Position numbers and translations under genes: made by a program. 64,000 nt of DNA from Sclerotinia nivalis (lineage: Eukaryota > Ascomycota > Leotiomycetes > Helotiales > Sclerotiniaceae): NCBI GenBank assembly GCA_029531795.1, contig JAPEIS010000015.1, forward strand, positions 62,001-126,000, in the 5' to 3' direction. The stretch's first letter is position 1. Each line of letters begins with the position of its first letter. Shown one piece after another: positions 36,032 through 48,370 of the stretch. A model generated the notes under the pieces. That model searched no databases. It saw nothing but the letters and a program-made list of their open reading frames with translations, and was not told the DNA's origin.

Positions 36032-36553
36032 ATGATATCCTTACTCATCCCCATAATATCCCTCTTTTCCCTCGCCGCAAGCCAAAATCACACCCTCACA
36101 TTCCAAAACCTCTTTCCCTCCACTCGTCTCCTGATCTCCACTCCCAATCCCAGCAGCTACTCCATCCCACCCCAACCAATAGAGCCTTCTCAACTGCTCA
36201 CCCTCTCCGTCCCTAACTGGGCCGGAAATTTCAAAGCAGTAGATCCAGAAATTTATAATATGGATCATCCAGGCCCTGAACAGTATATTTTGGGCGAAGT
36301 ATGTTTTGGGTGTTGGCAGGATATCACGTTTTTTGATGTTAGTGCGATTTGGAATTGTTGTGATAATGAGGGGGTGCATTGGATGTGGGGATTTGATTAT
36401 GATGGGGAATATGAGGGGAGTAGAGAGGGGCTGGGTGAGAGCGAGGTTTCTGGGTGTGGAAAGTTTCCTTGTGAGGCGGTTTACAATGAGAGTGATGATG
36501 TGCAGACGAAGACGACGACGAAAAATGCAATTTGGGTCGTGTTGGGGCCGTAA
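36032..36553 (+). CDS. Small secreted cysteine-rich protein
   Basis: 173 aa in one exon. The N-terminus (MISLLIPIISLFSLAASQ) is a clear secretion signal, with cleavage expected near residue 18. The mature part has six Cys (CFGC, NCC minus one pair member each side, GCGKFPC) and the blocks EQYILGEVCFGCWQDITFFD, VSAIW, DNEGVHWMW and CEAVYNESDDVQTKTTTK. This arrangement matches a secreted protein family common in filamentous fungi, related in my memory to the dNase1/Bys1-like group. The name is tentative and enzymatic activity should not be assumed. It could act in the apoplast or cell wall of a host. Confidence 0.7.
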   Translation: MISLLIPIISLFSLAASQNHTLTFQNLFPSTRLLISTPNPSSYSIPPQPIEPSQLLTLSVPNWAGNFKAVDPEIYNMDHPGPEQYILGEVCFGCWQDITFFDVSAIWNCCDNEGVHWMWGFDYDGEYEGSREGLGESEVSGCGKFPCEAVYNESDDVQTKTTTKNAIWVVLGP

Positions 36554-36991
36554 ATGAATGGAAGTATAAATTTGGTGTTGAGGATGGAAATTATCACACT
36601 AGTGAGAGTCTTGGCTGGTGGTATGCACTTGGCGGGTTTTGGGTGTCTGGCACCAGTGGGCACATTCAGACGTTGAATGCGAAGTGTACCTAAATGAAAA
36701 TTAAGCAGCTGAAAGTTCTTCAATTTGACAGGAGCGAGCAGAATAGATCCAGAAGTGACGGCAGCAACTGCCCTACGACCCCCTCATTGATAATCATCCA
36801 CCCAAAGACAAATCTTCCGTCCATCTTGACAACATGTTCATCGTTTGTTCATTCATAATAAAATCCACAGCAGTTGAACCCAATCTATAGACATGATCAA
36901 ATTGCTCTCACCGCAACCAAGGAGCCTTCGCACTGTCTATCATGCATTCGTCTAGGACTATAAAACTTGTATGTACTCGTGTTGAAAATTT
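36554..36991. other. Intergenic, convergent 3' ends
   Basis: 3' flanks of the secreted-protein gene and of the microprotein gene on the other strand. No further feature is seen. Confidence 0.5.
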
Positions 36992-37421
36992 TCAGACTGT
37001 CGTAGTAGCGGGTTCAGTGGCAGCCGTCACACCATCATCGCCATCAAGTGCCCGATCTGCTCCAATGGAAGATTTCGCATCCGATCTAAAGTTATGATTG
37101 TCAGCTTGCGCTGGTGTGTTTAGATATAATAGAAAAACGTAGAGCAGTGTGAGAATAGTGGATTGAGTCGTACATCTTATGGGCCTTGTGGTTGAGAAGT
37201 TAGCTGTGTTCAAGTAATTGCAGAAATGAGGAGATGTGTTTAGCAGTAAGAAAAATAGATACAGATTGACATGAACACAATACGCAGTTCAAGACAGACC
37301 ATCAAAGACTCAAGAGGATACTTACAAAAATATTGACAAGTCGCATGGTGACGAAAATCATAATAAACATGAGGAGGAAAACGAAGCAGAGAAGCATGGC
37401 TATGATCTGGTTTTTCTGCAT
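36992..37421 (-). CDS. Candidate 66-aa single-pass membrane microprotein
   Basis: Three exons proposed: 37421-37326, 37184-37174 (a microexon of 11 nt) and 37085-36992, giving 66 aa. Exon 1 reads MQKNQIIAMLLCFVFLLMFI, then MIFVTMRLVNIF, a single strong transmembrane helix. It ends at a consensus GTAAGT donor. The microexon is preceded by a GCTAAC branch site 18 nt upstream. Exon 3 encodes a hydrophilic acidic tail (SDAKSSIGADRALDGDDG, ending EPATTTV). All three joins keep frame. The topology resembles small membrane proteins of mitochondria or the ER, but there is no family match I recognise. The microexon is the weakest part. Confidence 0.5.
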
Positions 37422-37768
37422 ATTTTCGTTGTGGAAGAGATGGAGGCTTTCCTAGTACGTGTGGTTGAGATTTTTTTCGATGAATTCGATGGGAATGGAG
37501 GATATGATGGAAGCCGAAAGGTTGTCAAATCATGAAGGTGAGTAACAGAAGGAGGATCTACCAGAATACTCTTCAGGTATGACTTTAGTATTCAATACCT
37601 AAAAGAGAAGCAACAGTAAACCAGAATATCGCGTATTCAAAATAGTTGGCCAGTTTTGACCAAATTGAAGTATAGTTGTTGGGAGAAATATTTTGGCGTG
37701 GATTGTTTATATTTACTTTCTTTCTATCAATCAGAACGACACAGAGGCGAGGCTAATCCTAAGCCTCG
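37422..37768. other. Intergenic
   Basis: Promoter side of the microprotein and 3' flank of the Trm732 gene. Nothing else is seen. Confidence 0.5.
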
Positions 37769-40700
37769 TTAACTTCGGTTGAGGAGTGAAGTATTATCCT
37801 TTCCGACTTTTAAAAGTAAAGATGGGTGAATATCATTCATCTCGCCAAGATCTTTGAAAAGATTCAATTCTTCGGAGATCTCTTTTTGGCGGAGAATTTG
37901 TGAGATACCTTCTGGGAGAGTGTTTCTGCTTTCGACAAGAGCATTTGCACCCAAAAGAATTCTTATGCAGGAGGCAAACATACTTGGCTTTGATGTCCAT
38001 CCAAGAGGACCGTCACTCTTTTCCATAAGCGCGTTCAGCTTTCGTAGTGCGTCCAGAATCCATTGGGCAAGGTGACTGTACCGTTGCCAATGATAATCCG
38101 CAGATCCGTTGTTTTCCAGCGTTTTAAAATCCTTTGAAATAATGCGACTCCAAAGTTTAGCTTCTCTGACTTCATCAATGAAGAGATTTTGTTCTTCTTC
38201 AACAAAAAGAGCATCGTCTTGCTTCATTGCTGCTGAAAGCTGATCTTCAGGCGAACATAGCCCCGCATAGGCTCCATGGAATATGAAATCATCACTCCCT
38301 GTAATCCGGCAAATGATATTCCAGCTAAACATTTGATCTTGGGGGTATTGAAATATCAGCCATTCGGCGAATTCCTCACACGCAGCCAATGGGATCAAAG
38401 GTTTGCCCACAATGGAAGAGACGATCTCTGCTCCAAGTTCACGAACTTCATCGTCATCGTCATTGAGGGTATCATAGAGGGTGATAAGACATGGAAGTAC
38501 TTCGGAACTCCATTTAAATTCGTCAGGTAGGCATGCAAAGAAGTAAGAGAGTCCCTTTGCGGCAGCAAAACGTGTGTCGAAGTCCTGTTATCAGTTAGAA
38601 AGATATGGAGATATTCCATTCGAAGCTACTCACGTTGTGCGATTTGCCAGCCTCATTCAATTGTTCTGCTCTTGCCATGAAATTTATCTGAGCGTTGTCG
38701 TCTCCTTTAGATTTCAGCCAATTGAAAAGCATAAAGGTGCCGCTTGTTCTTATCAATGCATGAGCTAGACGTGGTCCAGACTTGCCAGTTTCTGAACCCA
38801 TGAAATGAGCAATTTCCCCAATATCCAGTAGGTATTGATCCATATCACATTGCTTAATATTATTGAGTATTTTGGAGTACTGGTCGTAGGCGCTAGGTCC
38901 ACTTTTTTGCAAGTCCGCTGGGCTTACGATTACTGCGTCCAAGAGAGCCTCCAATACGATCATACTGTGATTCCTCCATGCTTGCAGCACGCATTCCAAA
39001 GACGAATTAGCTGTGTCGACATCTATCTCGCAATAATGATTCAAGGCTCTTTTGAGTGCTTGAATATCTTCGGTCAGGCCAGAAATATATACAGCTTCCC
39101 TTGCAGTTGCTTGCCGTAATAAAGCGCCACCAAGGCGGGATTTCTCGCAAGATACATCGACGCTCACTTTCGAATAGCTATGGCCATTCTCATCCAACAG
39201 CAAGTTATATGCGTCGTAGTTGCCAATGAGGTTCTCTCTGTCAACCGTACTTAGAGAAGAGGAAGAGGAAGATGCATCCAGCAGGATTTGGTAAATGAGG
39301 TTTTTGAAATCAACATAAGTTGCCAAAACGTCCGGGCATTTGCCCAGGTGGTCCAATGCCTCAATATTATCTTTTAAACTGATGAGATCTTCGACGCCTA
39401 CGATATATAATTAGAATAGAAGATATAATCGTGCGATTAGTACTTACTAGGAGGGCTTGAAAATACTGCGAGGCGGCGTTCCAGCACAAAATTGACTGTC
39501 AACAAAACTCCATGGGTATGATTAGTAGATAGGTTAGCTATTTTGAGCAGGTTCTGTAAGTCAAGTAGCCACCCATCGTGAAGCATAAAGGTACACATAG
39601 TACGAGCAGCTAGTTCTCTGGTGTGCCAAAATTTGCTACCCAAATGTATAGAAACTCTTTCCTTAATTTCGTTACGTAGTATGACTGGGGGACCAGTACG
39701 ACGGATAATATCCAAAGACGGAAAGACGGATTCGATAGCGCCAATTGCTGGGGCATTAGTATTATCCGTGCTTATAGTCTCCTTGTTTAAAAGCTTTAGC
39801 AAGATCTCTGGAAGTTCTGGATACTTTTCGTATGACAGTTTCGTTGAACGACCATCCCAGCCAGCCTCGATAGAAGCTTTGTTTTCATTGGTACCAAATA
39901 AGCAGTCGATAAGACTTCTTAACAGCAATAAGCCGCAATTTCGAATCGCCCAACTATTTTCATTCAGTCAGCACGTAACTAATTATGACTATTGGCGACA
40001 TACATATCGGAAGTTAAGCTATCTGCAGCAAGTTGTAAGCAGTCCGGGATGTGCTTATCTGATCTCTTCCCCAACGTAGAGCTTTTGAATATCTCCTTTA
40101 CACAATTCATTGCATGAACCTGAGGTAGGTTCGTCTCATCTGTCTCAGATAACGCAATAGAACGTCTGGCTAAAGACTTCAACTCCGTCATTACATCTTC
40201 GAAAGCTGGGCTTTTAGCATTTGCGGATAATATCCCGGTAACGAGTGCGGGGATTCCTGCGGATCTTCGTGTTGTAGAAGCTTGCTCAAAAATGCATTGC
40301 AGAGCACCCTAAAACAGTTAGCTGACTAGGGACAGGTGAAGTGGATAATTGGGATCGATTGTGTACTTTATACCAGATCTCGAGCAAATCACTCGAGGCA
40401 TGACATTGTGAAAGCTGACAGCATCTAGCAAATGTTAACGAGACTGTAGAAAAGGCCCCACGATGTCGTAGGCTAGAAAGTTGTTCGAAGGTCAAGTTTC
40501 CTGCTCTCGTGAAGAGCTCAGAGCTCATTACTAAAGATCCATCATGATGGCGATCCTTTGCTTTTGTTACAACAGTCCTCATCAGATTACTAAAAAAAAA
40601 AATCAGTTAGCTACCTGAAACCCAGTAAACTGACAAGAGAGTGATCCACCTCGATTCATGAATCGCCCTGAAGCTGTAGCTCAGCACATCCTTGGTATCA

Positions 40701-43266
40701 ATAGACTCGATATCATCAACATCTTCGGGGATATGGCCTTCTGGTGAATCGTTACATAGTATGTCCTTTACAGCATCCCATATGCTGGAACAACTTGCAA
40801 TGATGCGACTTTGCAAGACTTCCCATTCCTTTCGGATTCTAGCGAACTCCTCATCCCCCGAATCATCTCGTGAGAATTCAATCTCTTCCCAAATGTAACT
40901 TGTGACAAAAGTCAGCCTAATCCGTGTTACCCGTCGAAGGGAGTTTACCTTATTGTTGAAAAGTCACTGTGGATCGGAGCAATGAGAACAGCTTGACCTA
41001 AATCTTTCCGGGCGATTGTCACTTTTCTCTCTAATCCGATTACGAGACCTTCGACGAGAATCAGACGGCCCTTTGTGTCCGAGAGACCATAAAGAATTTG
41101 GTATGACCGTGCAACTCCATCGGCATAATCTGCTCGACCTGTACGCTTTGCAAAATCCTCGGCACGACTAATAAACTCCATTAACACGTCAAAGTCTGTT
41201 GGAGATTGAGACTTCGAGGATCGGAAATTATGGGGACTAGCCAATTTCAATATCGCCGTGGCTCCACTTCTGACGTCTTCGAATGGGTCCATGAGAAGAT
41301 CAAGAATGAGTCGCATCGACTCTAGGTTGAACATGCTCAACTTATGAGCCCAAATAGTAGCATCAGGCGTAGTTGTTGACTTTCGGTCTTCAGATGAATA
41401 CTCCTCTATGCCTGAACGTAGCAGCAAGGAGATTGCTCTTAACGATGTGATATGCCGCTGATAAGACGCTGTAGGCACGAGCTCTCCTTGCAAAAATTCC
41501 AAAAACCACACAAGGAAGTTTTCATGATTTTCAAGTAGTTGTTGGGCATCTAAACGATCACTCTGACGGTCTTGAATAATCATGCGGTCAATCTCCCTAA
41601 CTAGGTACGCTGTTGCACCTTTGATACGTTCTATCATGTGCTTGGTGTTGCTTAGAACATCATTACGAAATTTGGCATCAGTGTCAGCGTAAAGATGAGC
41701 CATATTATCTTGTAGGAAAGTGAGCGCAACGGGGCTGAATGGCCTAATTGACGAGGCAGATGACACCAAGACTGAGAAAGCCAATGATCTAACAGTATCG
41801 GAAGGATGGGTCAATAATGGGCCAATGGTATCTTCATGTAAAATGATACAGCCTGAATTCTTCTTTGGAGGCTTCAAAAATGAGGTGACATCTATTGCTG
41901 TTAATTGATTGATCCCGCAGGTGTGAAGGGGAAACTTACTAGAATCCTCGACCAGGCCAGCTTTCTTCCCAACTTCTATTGCAGACAAATGAGCCAAAGA
42001 TTCAGATTCCATATTTTGTCCCTGCATATCTAAAGGTCCCTTCTGATTGAGATCTTGCAAAAAGGCTAAAGAGCCAACACGGTCAAGTTTGAAAAGAGGC
42101 GGAAGGAGGTAATTCTTGATATTCTCAAGAGCATCAGGGTTCTGGCTGAGGCCCTCACTAATCCAACGTTGCCACAGTCTAGAGTGAGCTTTGGATTCTT
42201 CAGTTTTTACTTCAGTAGCAAGCTCTTTTGACGCTTTGAAGAGGGATACCAAAAACTTTCCTGCAGAGGGCGAGACATCCTGGAGGTTCATCCATTGAAA
42301 AGTCTCGGAGACTATACCATCAAGTGTAGAGCTCGGTATAGCCCCTTTTTGTGTTGACTCTTTCTGAGATGCGGCAAGATCATTGATGATAACTGTGCCC
42401 TTTCCTATCAAGTGCTCCAAGATTTTGAAGGCTGGCTTGACCAGGGGTTGTGAAGCTTGATGACTGATCACGGAGAGCAGCTTTTCCACAATGATAGTTA
42501 CTAGAGACTTTGAAACACTTTTATCTGGATGAGAATTAAGGAGAGAAGTCAGTAGATCCAAAACTTGACGCATTGACCGATGTTGATTTTTCTCGTTCCA
42601 TTCCAAGTAGAAATTAAACAGATCTAGACAAGTTTCCTTGGAATACACTGCCTCCCTGAGAGAAAAGTATGACGAGGCTCTACACTGCTCAATAAAATGG
42701 CACAATTTTATACACGCATTTCCGGAGGCCTGCAGCGTCACATAGTCAGTATGAAAGTCGGAAACGGGACTTTACATGAAGTAAAAGCTGAAGAACCAGT
42801 AAAGCCGGTGTCTAAAGGTCTAAAGTAGATCTGGACATTGAAAGGGGTATTAGATGTTGAAATGAAATCGAACATGAAACTGAGTTGGATATTAGAACCC
42901 AATTAGATACAAAATTGAACATTTAAATAATCCGAATGTTGAAATAGAGCCTGATGATCAAAAATAGAAGAACATCGGGTAGAGCAGGACATTTAGGTAC
43001 AACAGGACATTGAGGTATAGTAGGGAATTAAAAAGAAAAAATGTATAGAAGGGTGTAAAAGGCTCACATGTCGCGGTTGAGCAGCTTTCTCTAAAAAGTC
43101 CTCGAGACTACTTCTTGTAAGCCTGGGAATAACAATTAGTAAGATGGCCAGCATAGAGAATATTTCAAAATTACTGTGATTGAGCTGATTCGGGTTGGTT
43201 TTCAATCCATTTGGGTAGAAGCCTATCATCCGTTGGAGCTTTACTATCAGGAGCTGTAGATGGCAT
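37769..43266 (-). CDS. TRM732: Trm732-like protein (THADA family, DUF2428)
   Basis: Partner of the Trm7 methyltransferase, which 2'-O-methylates the tRNA anticodon loop. It is also the fungal THADA homologue. Nine exons: 43266-43175, 43122-43068, 42729-40949, 40898-40650, 40589-40367, 40308-40004, 39953-39448, 39397-38634, 38584-37769. All phases agree and give 1,596 aa, the usual size. The protein is an alpha-helical HEAT-like repeat scaffold. The DUF2428 core spans about residues 640-930 (LSYSFRAIHESS, NLMRTV, HRGAFSTVSLTF, HAMNCVKEIFKSS, WAIRNCGLLLLRSLI). The C-terminus has DTRFAAAKGLSYFF and DDDDEVRELGAEIVS. Intron 2 is 338 nt, far longer than the others (49-60 nt). It is divergent from TIM23. 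Identity is strong. Confidence 0.9.
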
Positions 43267-43753
43267 TGTGTTGTCCGAGTGGTCGAGCGGCTTCAATCCT
43301 CGCTTCAGGTGGGGGGATTATTTCCACTACAATTTCAGTTTTCTCCCTGAACGTTTTCAGTTGTTTCTGGCGGCGAAGATAAATAAAATGTTATATGAGG
43401 CTTTGCATCTCTATGATGAGATTGAAATGAATGAATTTGAGGATTACTTATATCCCACAGAAGTATCCTATCGTATATTTATTATCAGCCGAAGTATAAT
43501 ATAAAAAGTTTGATGGTGTGAGAGAAATTATTATGATTTGTGATCTTGCACGTGAACTGGCATGGACCGTGCACGGACCATCGTCATAATCCGGGAGGGA
43601 ACTAAATTTTTGAATTGAAAATGTGAAAGATACGATTGAAGTCCTTGACTGAGCTTTGTTATATTTACATATTATCAACCCGACAACCCAACGTGCGGTA
43701 TTCGCGCCGGTCTCGATTCCACATCCTACAGATTTGCAAATAGATATTCGAAA
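43267..43753. promoter_or_regulatory. Divergent promoter region
   Basis: This 487-bp spacer separates the starts of TRM732 (leftward) and TIM23 (rightward). A short tRNA-like A-box word occurs near 43273-43290 but there is no complete tRNA. Confidence 0.5.
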
Positions 43754-44474
43754 ATGTCATTCTGGGATAAGTTGACAGGGCGAAAGCCATCAAAGGATAC
43801 TTCTAGTGGCGGATCAACCTCGAATACTCCAACGGACACATTCACACCTACACCTTTCAACCCTCAAGAAGGTCAAGATGTCAACTCTTTTCTTACAGGA
43901 CCAGAGCTCATAGATCCATCACAACTTCATCCTATGGCTGGTCTAAACCAACAGACTTTAGACTATCTATCCCTCGAAGAATCTACTCTCTCGGACCTTC
44001 CAGGATCGCAATCTGCTTTACCCTCGAGAGGTTGGTCGGACGATTTGTGTTATGGTACCGGTGTTACATATTTGACGGCATTGACTGTGGGAGGTGCTTG
44101 GGGATTACAGGAGGGTTTGAGGAGGTCTGCGACACAACCACCAAAGTTACGATTGAACTCGGTGCTGAACGCTGTTACGAGGCGAGGACCATTCTTGGGC
44201 AACTCTGCAGGAGTGATCGCGATGGTCTACAACGGATTCAATTCTTTTATCGGACATATGAGGGGCAAGCATGACTCGGCGAACAGTGTTCTTGCGGGTG
44301 CGCTGAGTGGGATGATCTTTAAAAGTACAAGAGGAGTTCGACCTATGATGATTTCTGGTGGGATCGTGGCTTCTGTAGCCGGCGCATGGGCAGTAAGTGG
44401 ATATTGGGCCTCTGCTATTTCGACGTGAACTTACTGACAATGCTCTCAAGGTAGCAAGAAAAGCCATATTTTAA
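43754..44474 (+). CDS. TIM23: Mitochondrial import inner-membrane translocase subunit Tim23
   Basis: Two exons (43754-44392 and 44451-44474) give 220 aa. The second exon is 24 nt and supplies the native ending AWAVARKAIF; without it the protein would end in an unrelated tail. Channel-forming subunit of the presequence translocase. The N-terminal half (about residues 1-95) is hydrophilic and faces the intermembrane space, with DVNSFLTGPELIDPSQLHPM and LDYLSLEE. The Tim17/Tim22/Tim23 domain has four membrane segments with GRG/GGAWG-type motifs (TVGGAWGLQEGLRR, NSAGVIAMVYNGFNS, NSVLAGALSGMIFKS, MMISGGIVASVAGAWAV). Length is as expected. Confidence 0.95.
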
Positions 44475-45099
44475 ATGACCAAAATAACGATAAAAAATTT
44501 TCCTTCCATCACGAAATAGCGACCTTCTTATGATTTCAAGATCCGCAGGCCAGCGAACATTCCCATTGCTCTAAACAGCACAAGCTTTCTTCAACGCATT
44601 AGCACTCATTGTATTGTGCTTTGTCATTTATAATAGATTTTGTTATTGGCGCGGGTTGCATAAGCGGGTTTATCTCTCCTCTTTCCCCAAGAAGGGCAAT
44701 GTATACATAGATGGGAAAGGTACTGGATGTGTGCCAAGGTGGTTTGAGCACTGTAGTATCAGGAGTAATGCAGAGTCTTTGAAACTCAGTTTGGTTTTGA
44801 ATCCTGGAGAACATTTTAAGGCTGTATTGGTTGCACCTTCCTCTTACGAGATGAACCGATTTCGTCCGAAAAATTCCATACGGTGGAAACTAGAAGAATC
44901 AAAACCATTCCAAGGATTTTAATCACTCTCCACGCTCGTCCGTACTAGCTACTTTACAAAGACTACTGCCGTAATTTTATTACGCCTCAATTTTCCACCG
45001 CTTATCATTTAAAATTCTCTTCCATATTTCAAAAAATTCTTCTAGCAATTCGAGCTTTCACAAATCCCTTGATAGTTAACAGAAACAGTAAACATCATC
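44475..45099. other. Intergenic
   Basis: A 102-aa frame at 44614-44922 (+) lacks an ATG until near its end and has no motif, so it is not called. Otherwise this is the 3' flank of TIM23 and a promoter. Confidence 0.45.
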
Positions 45100-46475
45100 A
45101 TGAACTCATCTGCCTCCATACAAGCTCCTTCCGTTCGTGCCTACACGCCTCTTGAAGTGAAGCACATGATTCTCAAACGTGTTTTCAAAGATGGAATAGG
45201 CGCCTCAAAGGGTATTCCTTCTATGGTCCTGACGCATCTCTCAATGTATGACCCAAACACGACCATGCCATTTGCTGCTGCCATGTCATTAGGTGAGGGA
45301 GAAGGTTTGCCAGCAGTCATTGACAAGACTGAAAGAGAGACCGCCACGCGTGAAGAGCTGGGTCAAAAAATACTTCATTATATACAAAATCCCAACGCTG
45401 AAGATATGAGAAGGTCCGTTGAAGAACTCCTTGATGAGGATATCAAGGAAAGAAATCTTTCAGAAAAGGACCCGAACATACTCGAGAAAACGATTTCGTC
45501 AAAGGTACAAACTTCTGTTTTCATTTTTGTCTTCCTTACTCTGATTTACATACAAGCAGATCAACTCAGTAACTTGCATGAATATAGGCAGTGCTTATCG
45601 TGGAGGACATGGAGCGAAAGAGGTTCGGGAATGAAATTCAGGATGATGGGCATGATTTTGGGATTCTGTTGATCACGTTGATTGATGGTTGGGGCCAATG
45701 TTCTAAGGTTGACTTGTTGTATTTCAAGTACAAGACATCTTTCCCCAGGTTTATGTCTACCCTCAAAGGCGAGACGCGAAATAGCAAGATTCCTCCAGAA
45801 AACATCACATTGCCTCCTCTTTACTGGAACAATGAAGTGATCAGCACCTCTAGCACCCAAAACACGAATGCCTCGGAACAATCTGCCGATCGCACTGGTT
45901 CATTGTTAGACAAGACCGAGTCGGCACAGAGTATACCAGATACAACGACACGAGACCCTAATGACAAAGGCTACAATCTTTCAGATGGCCCTTGGATGTA
46001 TCGATTGCCAAATTTAAGCAAAGATCCTGCTGCCAAGCCCGGGTGGAAATGCATCAGAACTGAAAATGACTACATGGCTATGCTGGACGGTATCCGCGGC
46101 GTCAACTCCAAATATGCAGAGTGGGGAGAGACATCAAAATGCAGTGTCGCGATCATGCATGTAAGTACATTTCAATTTGACTTCACACCCGCGTTTTGTT
46201 TGTCAACATAGATTTCGACAATTACCTTCACTTACCAAATGCTCTTTTTCTACTAGTCGCTGGATAAAGATTGTCAACAAAGATATTTTGACACCAGAGA
46301 GGAAGAGCGTGCTTTTAGTACGAAGTGGGAGAAGGAGTTGGAAGAGGCGGGATTCTTTGATGACGAGGAGGTTGTTGGTAATTATGGAGATGATTGGTTT
46401 GATTACTGGAACAGAATCCATAGGAGTCCTCGCAAGAGTACTTCACCAGTGAACTTGGGGAGCCTTCGAGGCTAG
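45100..46475 (+). CDS. Hypothetical protein, 398 aa
   Basis: Three exons (45100-45504, 45588-46160, 46257-46475), with introns of 83 and 96 nt, both phase 0. The protein is soluble and acidic. The N-terminus has YTPLEVKHMILKRVFKDGIG. A helix-rich block follows (ATREELGQKILHYIQ). A conserved-looking middle reads GHDFGILLITLIDGWGQCSK and LYFKYKTSFP. A Ser/Thr-rich linker comes next, then WMYRLPNLSKDP and KYAEWGETSKC. The tail is very acidic with aromatic residues (FFDDEEVVGNYGDDWFDYW). No domain is recognised and no membrane segment is seen. Coding status is well supported by three in-phase joins. Confidence 0.7.
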
Positions 46476-47123
46476 AAGCATTAGCTAGCTATTGGACGAG
46501 CATTTCCATGCTTCATAAGGAACATTTAAGTGTTAGACGCAAGTTTGAAAATTAAAATTACTAGCAGGAAGTCCCATTCTGAATGATACATTTAAACGTT
46601 CAAGAAAAACCGATTCAGGATTCAACAGAGAAAAATAGTCAATTCAAAATATCAGTGTTTTACTATATGATCATCACAAAAATGTTCGGGTATTGTCTAA
46701 TCGAGGAACAGACTCGAGGCAAACTATTTCCACCTTAGGATAACTTCATATTGTTGGATTCATGGTTTGAATGCCTCAAGGTCACATTACAGGAATGAGT
46801 TGTCAGTAGGTAAGGAAAGGTGTAAAATATAACATGTGGAGGCAAGAGCAAGCAAGATGACTCATTTGAGTCACACACTTCATGTGTTGCGCATGCTGAA
46901 AAATCTTCTCTCCAATTCACTCCAAATTATAAAGTTGGACAGAAGGAATCGGAATACCTTCAATGCCGATGGAAGCCATGTCTTTCGGATAGACACCCAC
47001 TTCCTGTAAAGTACAACTTCATCTCACCAGGTTGAAGTCACTCCTTGTAATAAACTTAACTCCTATTGGGATCTTCCTTTACTTCACGAACACTGGTCCG
47101 TATACCTGAAGAAGATTATTAAG
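46476..47123. other. Intergenic
   Basis: No gene seen. 3' flank and promoter only. Confidence 0.5.
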
Positions 47124-48370
47124 ATGTGCTTCCCATGCTGGCCTTTCACCGATGTATATCTTGAGGAGGAGAAAAAGAAGAAGGATGATAAAGGTGTTAT
47201 GGTATTTGATCCAAATACACGTCAATGGGTCCGGATTACAGGTGTGAGTTATTTCTTTTCTTCCTTCCTTATTTGTTCATCTTGTTTTCTTCATTTCCTC
47301 GGTCTATGAATTATACTCCTGGTCATTTTACTCGACTATGACATTGATAATTGGTCCTTGTTGATAATACTTTCCGATCCAAATCAGAAAATTCACTTTA
47401 TCGCTTCTAACTCTTACATCCAAACATTTATTTAATACTTGAGAAACTCGGCAAGAACTTGTAAGCTTCAATTTCAAACCTCAACTTCCATGAACTCAAC
47501 ATCTCAAGATTTAATTTCAATATCTCGACTTTTAAGAAATATTGGAATCAACACCATCAATTCTACAACCAATAAATTGATCTCGATACTTCAAAGCATT
47601 CAACCGACAATGGGTCAAATACCAGTCCAAAACTTTCAGCCTCAAGTTCCAGATACTACCGCTGGACCTCATGAGCATACCTACATCCCTCGCGCTGATG
47701 GTGCTATCATAGTCAATGGAGTTGTCTACGTTCGAGAAACTAAGACTCCCATTCCGGTCGCTCCTGCACCTGCTATGACACCTCTACAATCTCCTTACCT
47801 TCAGTGCTTCCCTCAATTTGCAGCAAGTTCCAACCTCTGACTTGACTTTTTATTCACTTTAGTCGGGCGCAAGTCGCGCACGATGATTCTCCTGCTTCAA
47901 ATATCACAATTTCTTAACTTCACTGCTAACAATCATTCTTTTTTAGCCACCTCAACATCAACCCGCCATGCCTCAGCCCGCCTTCCAACCGTACCCGTAC
48001 AACCCTTACCTCCAATTCGCAGGCCACGGTCAACATATTCCTTTCGGCGCAGGCTATGTTCCCCAACCTGCCATGAACTCATATGGAGCTACCAGTAGTG
48101 AAATCCAATTGCAACAAATGCAGACGCCAGATGCGAATAAGAAGCAAGATATGAAACCATCCGATGATGATCCGTTCCGCATGTATTGGGTTCGGGAGGT
48201 TGACAATACCTGGACTCAGAGAAATAGGTTGACGATTGATAGTGGTGATATTGGTGAAGTTAGAGTAGGTTTCTTGCTTCGTGACTTTGGAAACATGCTG
48301 ATCAAGTCGTTTTATTGTGTAGTGGTATGTCACTGATGGTGTGTTTTATGCCGTCAGATTGCCGTCTTAA
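47124..48370 (+). CDS. Hypothetical Pro/Gln-rich protein with probable GC-AG intron
   Basis: Proposed exons 47124-47243, 47640-47822, 47947-48264 and 48323-48370 give 222 aa, all phase 0. Exon 1 starts MCFPCWPFTDVYLEEE, with a CxxC-type Cys-rich N-terminus that could be acylated, then DPNTRQWVRITG. Exon 2 has HEHTYIPRADGAIIVNGVVY. Exon 3 is Pro/Gln/Tyr-rich (PYNPYLQFAGHGQH), then DDPFRMYWVREVDNTWTQR and NRLTIDSGDIGEVR. The last exon gives WYVTDGVFYAVRLPS. The third-exon to fourth-exon join makes a coherent end. Intron 2 appears to start GCAAGT, a known GC-AG donor, and has a GCTAAC branch site. Intron 1 (396 nt) is long and less sure. Function is unknown. Confidence 0.6.

Noticed and set aside
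43268..43310. tRNA-like word GTCCGAGTGG with following AGCGG
   Set aside because: Resembles the D-arm/A-box of Ser or Leu tRNAs, but no anticodon arm, B box or matching acceptor stem follows.
44614..44922. 102-aa open frame (+)
   Set aside because: No ATG until near its end, no motif, and no splice join to an upstream start found.
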